Positions 1 to 5,229 of a stretch of 5,723 bases of DNA are shown piece by piece (positions within the stretch are counted from its first letter, which is position 1; the number at the start of each line of letters is the position of its first letter). Both the position numbers and the translations under genes were made by a program. The notes under the pieces were generated by a model. It worked only from the letters and a program-made list of their open reading frames with translations. It searched no databases and was not told the DNA's origin. The stretch is from Bacteriovoracaceae bacterium (GTDB taxonomy: Bacteria > Bdellovibrionota > Bacteriovoracia > Bacteriovoracales > Bacteriovoracaceae): assembly GCA_947448095.1 (NCBI GenBank), contig CANFNN010000200.1, positions 1 through 5,723 on the forward strand, read 5' to 3'.

Positions 1-207
1 CTTGCCTTCTTCCAGAGAAAACAGATCATTAACAGGTATATTGAGTGCGAGCGAGAGCTTAAGCGCAATTTCAACCGAAGGATTTTTGCAACCCGATTCA
101 ATCGAGATAATTGTCTGGCGCGAACACCCCACCATCTCAGCTAGTTGTTGCTGCGAGAGGTCTCCATTGCGCTGCCTAAGAAGTTTTAACTTATTGGTTA
201 AATTCAT
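1..207 (-). CDS. XRE/Cro-type helix-turn-helix repressor, partial at 3' end
   Basis: Reading the minus strand from the ATG at 207 gives 69 codons without a stop before the window edge. The protein begins MNLTNKLKLLRQ and contains a helix-turn-helix at about residues 17-39 (LSQQQLAEMVG, then CSRQTIISIESG), followed by NPSVEIALKLSLALNIPVNDLF, written here as the usual NPS-to-DLF end of the HTH_3 fold. Small regulators of this type (YozG-like) are usually about 65-80 residues and consist of the DNA-binding domain alone, so only a few codons are probably missing. No Shine-Dalgarno sequence precedes the ATG, but a promoter-like sequence would start transcription at about 207, so the mRNA may be leaderless. 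The gene is divergent from the ABC exporter with two dyad operators between them. I infer that it represses itself and the exporter; the ligand or signal is not visible. Confidence 0.85.
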   Translation of the reverse strand, partial: MNLTNKLKLLRQRNGDLSQQQLAEMVGCSRQTIISIESGCKNPSVEIALKLSLALNIPVNDLFSLEEGK

Positions 208-213
208 AGTGGC

Positions 214-242
214 AATGTAAACTAAACTTTACATCATGTAAA
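214..242 (-). promoter_or_regulatory. Divergent promoter of the XRE regulator gene
   Basis: On the minus strand TTTACA (242 to 237) is followed by a 17-bp spacer and TACATT (219 to 214). The expected start is about 207, at the A of the regulator ATG. The layout mirrors the exporter promoter: same -35, same spacer length, related -10. The -35 is the left arm of operator copy 2, and the -10 overlaps the left arm of copy 1, which implies autoregulation. Confidence 0.5.
215..234. promoter_or_regulatory. Operator copy 1, dyad ATGTAAA-N6-TTTACAT
   Basis: This is a perfect 7-bp inverted repeat (ATGTAAA and TTTACAT) around a 6-bp spacer. Its core TGTAAA-N6-TTTACA recurs at 237-254. It lies between the divergent XRE and ABC genes and overlaps the promoter-like elements of both. 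The symmetric AT-rich form suits a dimeric small XRE protein. The cognate regulator is inferred from position. Confidence 0.7.
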
Positions 243-256
243 CTATTCTTTACACT
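228..256 (+). promoter_or_regulatory. Promoter of the ABC exporter gene
   Basis: TTTACA (228-233) matches the -35 consensus in 5 of 6 bases. A spacer of exactly 17 bp follows, then TACACT (251-256), which matches the -10 consensus in 4 of 6 bases. The expected transcription start is about 263-264, at the exporter ATG. The -35 is the right arm of operator copy 1, and the -10 starts in the right arm of copy 2, so a bound repressor would block polymerase. This is sequence matching only. Confidence 0.55.
237..254. promoter_or_regulatory. Operator copy 2, dyad TGTAAA-N6-TTTACA
   Basis: This is the second perfect dyad, with the same 6-bp arms as the copy at 215-234 and a different spacer (CTATTC instead of CTAAAC). 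The two copies are 21 bp apart, centre to centre, which is two turns of B-DNA. Dimers on both sites would therefore sit on the same face of the helix, an arrangement that favours cooperative binding. Confidence 0.7.
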
Positions 257-263
257 GCCGTTC

Positions 264-2000
264 ATGGAAACATTTAAAAAATTACTCAAGCTTAGTCGAT
301 CCGAATGGCCACTCTTAGCGTGGGGACTGGTCTTTTTAGCGATCAGCTCGGCTGCCTTATTAGTCTACCCGCACTCAATCAAACGCATTATTGATGAAGC
401 GATTGCTCAAAAAGATCAATCCCAATTGAATGTGGCGGCTTTCATTGCTCTGGGAGTTTTTGCGATTCAATCCGTAACCTCTGCCCTTCGTTATTATTTT
501 TTTACACTGGCCGGTGAAAAAACCGTCAAACGTCTCAGGGCCCGTTTGTTTACGCAAATCATGGGACAAAATATTACATTTTTTGACCAACAAAAAACCG
601 GTGAACTCTTAGGACGCTTATCTAGTGATACCGCAGTTCTTCAAAATGCCCTGAGCGTAAATATTTCTATGTTGGTTCGAAGTCTGGTGCAAGCACTGGG
701 TGGACTCGTGATGCTCTTTATGACCTCGGCCAAACTCACAGTTTTTATTCTGGTCATCATTCCCCCACTCGGACTCTTAGCTGCCAAGTTTGGAAAAAAA
801 GTAAAAGCTATTTCAAAAAGATCTCAAGATGCATTGGCCGCTTCTTCAGGAGTTGCCGAAGAAGGAATTTCTGGCGTCAGAACAGTCAAATCATTTGCCC
901 AGGAAAACTTTGAGAACAATCGCTATGATCAGCGCCTAGAAGTCTCATTTGGTTTATCTAAAGAAAAAATACGAGTGGTCGCGAGTTTCACGAACCTTGT
1001 TTCTTTAGTCGGACTATCGGCCGTAGTGTTCATCATCTGGTATGGTGGGACTCTGGTCATTCGTGAAGAGTTAAGTGTGGGAACTTTAACTTCGTTTCTT
1101 CTTTACGTTATTACTGTCGCTTTTTCTGTAGGAATGCTGGGAAGTCTTTGGACTGACTTCATGTCTGCTTATGGAGCGAGTGGAAGAATTTTTGAACTAC
1201 TTGAAAAACCAACCGAAGATATAGAGACAGGTCTAGCACATATTGAAGCCGGTCAAATTGAATTTCAGGATGTGCATTTTGCTTACCCCTCAAGACCAGA
1301 GTTTCCGGTGCTTAAAGGAGTAAGTTTCTCCATTTTTCCCAATGAAACAGTGGCGGTGGTGGGATCCTCGGGAGCAGGAAAATCAACCTTGGTTCAAATG
1401 CTGATGCGTTTTTATGAAACAACCAGTGGCTCCATTTTAATTGATGGCCATGATAGTAAATCCTACTCACTCAAAGGCCTCAGAGAATCCATTGGTCTTG
1501 TCTCTCAAGAGCCAGTACTTGTTTCGGAATCATTATTTGAAAATATACGCTACGGAAAACCTGAGGCAACAATTTCGGAAGTTCAAAGTGCAGCGAAAAA
1601 AGCGTTCGCTCATGACTTCATCACTAGTTTTCCCGATGGGTATGAAACCCTTGTCGGTGAGCGAGGGGTGCAGCTCTCTGGTGGTCAAAAGCAGCGAGTC
1701 GCTATCGCACGTGCCCTTTTGAAAAATCCTCGCATTCTGGTTTTAGATGAAGCCACGAGTGCTCTTGATGCTGAAAGTGAACACTTGGTGCAAAAAGCCC
1801 TAGAAGATCAAATAGGAAAAAGATCCACGCTCATTATTGCTCATCGCCTTTCCACCGTAAAAAGAGCAGATAAGATTCTGGTCATGCAAGAAGGTCGAGT
1901 GGTGCAAGTGGGAACTCATGCAGAATTATTTAAACAAGAAAGCGGTCTCTACCATAAATTAGTGGAGCGCCAATTCGAAAACTCTAAGGAGACTTTATGA
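264..2000 (+). CDS. ABC exporter half-transporter, MsbA/BmrA-like (fused membrane and ATPase domains)
   Basis: The 578-residue protein has the normal length of a homodimeric type IV ABC exporter. The membrane domain spans about residues 15-300, with likely helices near 16-36, 58-80, 137-155, 158-175, 240-265 and 273-296. The ATPase domain is complete: A-loop Tyr341, Walker A GSSGAGKST (367-375), Q-loop Gln415, signature LSGGQ (471-475), Walker B ILVLDE (491-496), D-loop SALD (499-502) and switch His527. It should therefore be an active ATP-driven inner-membrane pump. The family exports lipids, drugs or peptides, and the substrate cannot be told from sequence. No Shine-Dalgarno precedes the ATG, which fits a leaderless mRNA from the promoter at 228-256. 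AAGGAG (1986-1991) near the 3' end serves the next gene, whose ATG overlaps the stop codon. Control by the divergent XRE protein suggests an inducible, stress- or drug-responsive exporter. Confidence 0.95.
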   Translation: METFKKLLKLSRSEWPLLAWGLVFLAISSAALLVYPHSIKRIIDEAIAQKDQSQLNVAAFIALGVFAIQSVTSALRYYFFTLAGEKTVKRLRARLFTQIMGQNITFFDQQKTGELLGRLSSDTAVLQNALSVNISMLVRSLVQALGGLVMLFMTSAKLTVFILVIIPPLGLLAAKFGKKVKAISKRSQDALAASSGVAEEGISGVRTVKSFAQENFENNRYDQRLEVSFGLSKEKIRVVASFTNLVSLVGLSAVVFIIWYGGTLVIREELSVGTLTSFLLYVITVAFSVGMLGSLWTDFMSAYGASGRIFELLEKPTEDIETGLAHIEAGQIEFQDVHFAYPSRPEFPVLKGVSFSIFPNETVAVVGSSGAGKSTLVQMLMRFYETTSGSILIDGHDSKSYSLKGLRESIGLVSQEPVLVSESLFENIRYGKPEATISEVQSAAKKAFAHDFITSFPDGYETLVGERGVQLSGGQKQRVAIARALLKNPRILVLDEATSALDAESEHLVQKALEDQIGKRSTLIIAHRLSTVKRADKILVMQEGRVVQVGTHAELFKQESGLYHKLVERQFENSKETL

Positions 2001-2347
2001 ACCGTCCCGTCTTAGCACCTGAGAAAGTTTCTCAGAATGCGCTCACTTTTATTTCAGGCTATCACCAAGAAGTTGTAACGGAAGTGGCCAATGCGGTTGC
2101 TAGTAACAAAATTGTAGTCGTCGGCATGGCGCAGAACCCATTCGTTGGTAAGGCCAGAAAGGCACTTCAAGATGCTTCAAAAGATTTCAAATACCTTCAG
2201 TACGGAAGTTATTTCTCGCAGTGGAAACCTCGCTTAGCGATTAAACTTTGGAGCGGCTGGCCGACATACCCGCAAATATTTGTTGACGGAAAATTGATTG
2301 GTGGCTTTAAGGAATTAGATCAGGAATTGAAGGCAGGAAAAATTTAA
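1997..2347 (+). CDS. Glutaredoxin-fold protein lacking the active-site cysteines
   Basis: The 116-residue protein aligns by eye with glutaredoxins from about residue 30: a first strand (KIVVVGM), the active-site loop, FKYLQYG, WPTYPQIFVDG with the cis-proline at Pro92, and the glutathione-contacting IGG (101-103). Where a dithiol glutaredoxin has CPFC, this protein reads NPFV (47-50) followed by GKAR; the whole protein contains no cysteine. It should be unable to do thiol-disulfide exchange or hold an iron-sulfur cluster through a protein thiol. A glutathione-binding, scaffolding or regulatory role is possible but unproven. About 29 N-terminal residues precede the fold and there is no signal peptide, so it is probably cytoplasmic. 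The start overlaps the exporter stop as ATGA, with AAGGAG 5 nt upstream, so translation is probably coupled to the exporter. The fold is well supported; the function is unknown. Confidence 0.85.
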   Translation: MNRPVLAPEKVSQNALTFISGYHQEVVTEVANAVASNKIVVVGMAQNPFVGKARKALQDASKDFKYLQYGSYFSQWKPRLAIKLWSGWPTYPQIFVDGKLIGGFKELDQELKAGKI

Positions 2348-2382
2348 TTATTGTGCTCCTCGCGGCGACAAATTGAATCATC

Positions 2383-2425
2383 AGGATCATCCTTAGTGAA
2401 ATTTTCTCTTCACTAAGGAAATCCT
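2383..2425 (+). promoter_or_regulatory. RNA hairpin masking the ribosome binding site of the DsbA-like gene
   Basis: An 11-bp perfect stem (2390-2400 with 2409-2419) closes an 8-nt loop (2401-2408). Beyond a small internal loop (2388-2389 against 2420) it continues with 5 more pairs (2383-2387 with 2421-2425) and ends one base before the ATG at 2427. The Shine-Dalgarno AAGGA (2415-2419) lies entirely in the right arm. No T-run follows, so this is not an ordinary intrinsic terminator. It could control translation, respond to temperature or a ligand, separate dsbA-like expression from the upstream genes, or be a DNA operator dyad. Confidence 0.6.
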
Positions 2426-2426
2426 T

Positions 2427-2978
2427 ATGAACGAAGTGACTTATACTCTCAAGACTCTCCCAAAAAATACTGATCACCACAAAGGGCCTCTCGAGGCTTC
2501 GGTTGTCATTGTTGAGTATGGAGACTTCCAATGTCCCTTCTGTTCGGCCACGGCCAAAGTCCTGGATAAAATCTTTAAGACCTATATTGATGTCTGTGTG
2601 ATCTTTCGACATTTTCCCCTGCTTGCAACTCATGCCAACGCAGCAATGGCCGCAGTGGCGTCAGAGGCTGCCGCGAAACAAGGAAAATTCTGGGAAATGC
2701 ATCAAGCACTTTTTGACTCGCAAGATGATCTTTCAACAGAAAATATCCTATCCCTTGCGAGGACCCTAGGACTTAACATGCGGACTTATCTCAATGATCT
2801 GGAAGATGAAGATCTGCTTAAACGAGTTCGCCAAGACATGGATCATGGAATGAATAATGGAGTGTTCACAACACCTACCATTTTTGTGAATGGTGTTCGA
2901 TTTGAAGGACTGCCTACTTTTGAAGGACTAGGCCAGGAGATTGATCAAATTTTAACAGATAATCAGACTTTTATTTAA
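2427..2978 (+). CDS. DsbA-family thiol-disulfide oxidoreductase, cytoplasmic (Thioredoxin_4 type)
   Basis: The 183-residue protein carries a CPFC redox site (Cys36, Cys39) just after strand VVIVEYGDFQ, a helical insert (about 64-140) with the family pattern GKFWEMHQALF, and the cis-proline loop TTPTIFVNG (Pro150). This is the DsbA-like Thioredoxin_4 arrangement also found in FrnE-like proteins and as an extra domain of some NhaA antiporters. There is no signal peptide or lipobox, so it probably works in the cytoplasm as a disulfide oxidoreductase, isomerase or peroxide-defence protein. A third cysteine, Cys57, is outside the active site. The ATG has AAGGA 7 nt upstream, but that site is folded into the hairpin at 2383-2425. 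The gene lies 79 bp after the glutaredoxin-like gene and may share its transcript. Its 3' end overlaps rlmG on the other strand by 8 bp, and no terminator follows on this strand. Confidence 0.92.
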   Translation: MNEVTYTLKTLPKNTDHHKGPLEASVVIVEYGDFQCPFCSATAKVLDKIFKTYIDVCVIFRHFPLLATHANAAMAAVASEAAAKQGKFWEMHQALFDSQDDLSTENILSLARTLGLNMRTYLNDLEDEDLLKRVRQDMDHGMNNGVFTTPTIFVNGVRFEGLPTFEGLGQEIDQILTDNQTFI

Positions 2979-4035
2979 CTGCATCCACAATCATGAATTT
3001 AGAATTGGTGGCAATAACCTTACTATTTCCAAATAACTTTTTAAGTTTGATCTGATAGCCCAAATGCGAATTACCAATGACTCTGAGGACAGCTCCCGTT
3101 TTGAGAACGTCTCTTGCGTCTTGAAACATTTGCCAGGCAATAAAATCCCCAATGGTATTACTTTGATGAAAAGGTGGATTACAAAGAACGAGATCAAGCG
3201 AATTCTTCGGCTGATTTTCAAAACAGTTGGTCCAGTGATAATCGGCTTCATCAGGATAGTAATGTTGAAAATTTATTCTCGCACTCTGAATCGCCATTTG
3301 GGATTCATCACTAAAAACCAATTTCGCCTTAGGATTCATTTTCTTGGCCATGATTCCAACAATCCCATTGGCACATCCGAGATCCAGAATGGTTTCAAAA
3401 TCACCTTTAGGAATATGCTCTAAGAGAAAACGTGTTCCAATATCCAGTTTTTCGCGACTAAATAGATTCGAGTGATTCACTATTTCTTGTTCAAACATCT
3501 CAAACTTCACTTTGAGCGGGTACGGTGAATCAACTTTCTCTTTTTGGAAATTCGCAAATATAAGCCGAGCCTTCTTCTGAGCGAGACTCGTTGAAGTAAT
3601 GCCTATGTATTTATTTAAAAGATCAAAACTTCCTGAAGCTAAATGCTTAACCATAGAGCCGCAGATAATTTGGGAGGAACTGTTTAAATGGTGAGTCAGG
3701 TGACAAAGAATATCTTCAAAATAAGACAGATTTTTTGGCAGCTGAATTAAAACATAATCATAAAAGCCTGAGAGCTGATTCAAATCATGCAGCGGAAGAA
3801 TCTTTTGATGACTATTAATAAGCAATGCCTTGGTGCTCACGAATGAATCTGAATAGCTTGTGAGATCAAAATTAATGAGTCCGCAGCTAATGGCCCCAAA
3901 TTGATCATTGATGATCAGAATCCTTTTGCCACTTAGGTCAAGAGAATGCATGTGCTTCAAAATTAACTCATCAGCACTATCCCATGCCTGGAGGAGATCG
4001 TTTTGACGAAACGGATAGCGTTTTAAGGTTTCCAT
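2971..4035 (-). CDS. rlmG: RlmG-like 23S rRNA (guanine-N2)-methyltransferase
   Basis: The 354-residue protein has the two-part structure of the RlmG/RsmC family: a degenerate N-terminal methyltransferase-like half (about 1-165) and a catalytic C-terminal half. The latter has the S-adenosylmethionine motif DLGCANGIVG (218-227), an acidic motif II region (VFSDES, 240-245), and the target-base motif NPPF (286-289) followed by HQS. The start, with YPFRQNDLLQAWDSADE, and the end, HLGYQIKLKKLFGN then IATNSKF and DAVK, closely resemble E. coli RlmG, which makes m2G1835 in 23S rRNA using S-adenosylmethionine. The length is slightly below the E. coli enzyme (about 378). The start overlaps the end of the upstream exonuclease gene by 13 bp with only a weak Shine-Dalgarno, so translational coupling is likely. 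The alternative, a related RsmC-type 16S rRNA enzyme, fits the C-terminal resemblance less well. Confidence 0.87.
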   Translation of the reverse strand: METLKRYPFRQNDLLQAWDSADELILKHMHSLDLSGKRILIINDQFGAISCGLINFDLTSYSDSFVSTKALLINSHQKILPLHDLNQLSGFYDYVLIQLPKNLSYFEDILCHLTHHLNSSSQIICGSMVKHLASGSFDLLNKYIGITSTSLAQKKARLIFANFQKEKVDSPYPLKVKFEMFEQEIVNHSNLFSREKLDIGTRFLLEHIPKGDFETILDLGCANGIVGIMAKKMNPKAKLVFSDESQMAIQSARINFQHYYPDEADYHWTNCFENQPKNSLDLVLCNPPFHQSNTIGDFIAWQMFQDARDVLKTGAVLRVIGNSHLGYQIKLKKLFGNSKVIATNSKFMIVDAVK

Positions 4036-4625
4036 TTCTTATTCACATCTTTTTTAGGTGTACTTGCGATTTTTTTCATCACATCAAAAGAGACATCAAT
4101 CATTCCTAACATTTCACCAATATCTTCTTTCATACAAAGCCAAAGCCTTGCGGTCATTTCTGCATCGGCGAGAGCTCGGTGAAATGTTCCATCTGTTTCA
4201 ATATTTTTATATCTCACCAGTGTCCCAAGCTTATGGTTAGGCGCCTTCTGATAAACGCGTCTAGCGACCATTAAAGAACAAACCATGGGCTGCTTCACCT
4301 TGAGACCTACGAGATCAAGTTCAGCGTCGAGAAATTTTTTATCAAAGGAAGCATTATGGGCCACAAGAGGAGTACTTCCGATAAATTGGAAAAGCTCCTT
4401 CATCACTTGAGCATTACTAGGGGCCTTGGAAATCATTTGATTGGTGATACCGGTCAATTCCTGAATGAAGGAAGGAATGCGTACTCCGGGATTCATTAAA
4501 CTCTGAAAACGTTTTGTCATGAGACCATTCTCAACTAAGACCGCACCCACTTCAGTCGATCTCGCTCCCATGTTGGGCGAAATTCCAGTCGTTTCGAAAT
4601 CCAGAACAATAAAAGAATTTAACAT
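4023..4625 (-). CDS. DnaQ-like 3'-5' exonuclease (DEDDh family)
   Basis: With the ATG at 4625 the protein has 200 residues. It shows the three exonuclease motifs in order: Exo I VLDFETTG (Asp9, Glu11), Exo II HNASFD (Asp95) and Exo III HRALADA (His149, Asp154), the DEDDh metal-binding set. Other family marks are the early GAR..EVGAVLVENG, NPG and LTGIT segments and the HKLGTL stretch before Exo III. It is a stand-alone proofreading-type nuclease acting on DNA or RNA 3' ends, not a polymerase. It may be a PolC/DnaQ epsilon-like subunit, an RNase T-like enzyme or a repair nuclease, and motifs alone do not decide. I chose ATG 4625 because AAAAGG (4635-4630) lies 4 nt before it; the in-frame TTG at 4640 would lie in the U-tract of the preceding terminator. 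It overlaps rlmG by 13 bp, so the two form an operon. Confidence 0.92.
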   Translation of the reverse strand: MLNSFIVLDFETTGISPNMGARSTEVGAVLVENGLMTKRFQSLMNPGVRIPSFIQELTGITNQMISKAPSNAQVMKELFQFIGSTPLVAHNASFDKKFLDAELDLVGLKVKQPMVCSLMVARRVYQKAPNHKLGTLVRYKNIETDGTFHRALADAEMTARLWLCMKEDIGEMLGMIDVSFDVMKKIASTPKKDVNKKWKP

Positions 4626-4638
4626 TAAACCTTTTACC

Positions 4639-4667
4639 AAAAAAAAAAGGGCCCGTTAAGGGCCCTT
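4639..4667 (-). terminator. Intrinsic terminator of the SWIB-domain gene
   Basis: On the minus strand an 8-bp perfect GC-rich stem, AAGGGCCC with GGGCCCTT (4667-4660 and 4654-4647), closes a 5-nt loop and runs straight into ten T residues (4648-4639). This is a textbook rho-independent terminator, 27 bp after the SWIB stop codon. The exonuclease ATG is only 13 bp past the T-run, so that operon must depend on read-through or on a promoter I could not identify. Confidence 0.93.
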
Positions 4668-4693
4668 CTTTATCTTAATAATTTCGTGAGAAA

Positions 4694-5146
4694 TTAGCTA
4701 AGGTGCTTACCAAGGATTCCAGCAAGTTCGAACATAGTAACTTCTTTCTTACCGAAAACTTTTGAAAGTTTATCGTCAGCAAGAATGTTTCTTTTGTTCT
4801 TAGGGTTTTGAAGATTGTTCTTCTTGATGTAAACCCAGATTTTTCTAACAGCTTCAGTTCTAGGAACTGAAACGTTACCGATTACTTCAGCAAGAGCTGG
4901 AGAAGGCTTAAGAGCTTTCATGAAAGCAGCATTTGGCTTACGAGCTGTTTTTGCTTTCTTAGGTGCAGCAGCTTTTTTAGCTGGAGCAGCTTTCTTAGCT
5001 GTAGCTTTTTTAGCTGGAGCAGCTTTCTTAGCTGTAGCTTTTTTTGGAGCAGCAGCTTTTTTAGCTGGTGCAGCTTTCTTAGCTGTAGCTTTTTTAGCTG
5101 GAGCAGTTTTTTTAGTAGCTTTTTTTGCAGTTGTCTTTTTGGCCAT
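4694..5146 (-). CDS. SWIB-domain protein with histone H1-like Lys/Ala/Pro-rich N-terminal tail
   Basis: The 150-residue protein has two parts. Residues 1-73 are almost only Lys, Ala, Pro and Thr in repeats such as APAKKATAKKA, strongly basic and probably disordered, like the tails of H1 and of bacterial H1-like proteins. Residues 74-150 form a complete SWIB/MDM2-type domain: PSPALAEVIG, VPRTEAVRKIWVYIK, NLQNPKNKRNI and DDKLSKVFGKKEVTMFE lead to GKHLS. The tail should bind DNA nonspecifically. SWIB domains occur in eukaryotic chromatin remodelling complexes and also in Chlamydiae and some other bacteria, where their role is little known. A strong AGGAGG (5157-5152) 5 nt before the ATG and a strong terminator suggest abundant expression. 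A weak promoter candidate upstream is TTGCAA (5206-5201) with GATAAT (5180-5175), but the 20-bp spacer is long. The gene directly follows the histone-fold gene, which suggests a shared role in nucleoid structure or transcription. Confidence 0.95.
   Translation of the reverse strand: MAKKTTAKKATKKTAPAKKATAKKAAPAKKAAAPKKATAKKAAPAKKATAKKAAPAKKAAAPKKAKTARKPNAAFMKALKPSPALAEVIGNVSVPRTEAVRKIWVYIKKNNLQNPKNKRNILADDKLSKVFGKKEVTMFELAGILGKHLS
4952..5104 (-). repeat. Imperfect tandem duplication in the basic tail of the SWIB gene
   Basis: A 69-bp block at 5036-5104 recurs at 4952-5020, offset by 84 bp. Both encode the same 23 residues (residues 15-37 and 43-65, APAKKATAKKAAPAKK then AAAPKKA). I count about 64 of 69 bases identical, with the differences silent. 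The tail therefore grew by in-frame duplication and its length may vary between strains. Confidence 0.85.
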
Positions 5147-5202
5147 TGAGCCCTCCTATAATCTTGATCTTGTAATTATCATCAACAAATTTTTCTTGTA
5201 TT

Positions 5203-5227
5203 GCAACCCCCTTTTTTTGGGGGGTGC
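5203..5227 (-). other. GC-rich hairpin after the histone-fold gene
   Basis: A 9-bp inverted repeat with one mismatch (5203-5211 with 5219-5227) encloses a 7-base A loop as read on the minus strand. It begins 2 nt after the stop codon of the histone-fold gene. The minus-strand RNA then continues AATACAAG, without a U-run, so it is a weak or atypical terminator, an mRNA-stabilising 3' hairpin, or an attenuator between the histone-fold and SWIB genes. On the plus strand it is followed by only four T residues. Confidence 0.5.
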
Positions 5228-5229
5228 TT

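Noticed and set aside
2..220. Plus-strand 72-codon frame at the left edge
   Set aside because: The minus strand of the same stretch encodes a clear XRE helix-turn-helix protein; the plus-strand product has no recognisable features.
2348..2426. Separate promoter for the DsbA-like gene (TTGAAT at 2373-2378)
   Set aside because: No acceptable -10 sequence lies 16-18 bp downstream; expression from the upstream transcript is as likely.
2307..2633. Minus-strand 108-codon frame
   Set aside because: It lies opposite the well-supported DsbA-like gene and the hairpin upstream of it, and has no recognisable motif.
4626..4640. Upstream TTG start for the exonuclease (5 extra residues)
   Set aside because: That codon overlaps the terminator T-run and has no Shine-Dalgarno, while the ATG at 4625 has AAAAGG just upstream.
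5203..5227. Hairpin read as a plus-strand intrinsic terminator
   Set aside because: Only four T residues follow it on the plus strand, and no plus-strand gene lies upstream to be terminated.
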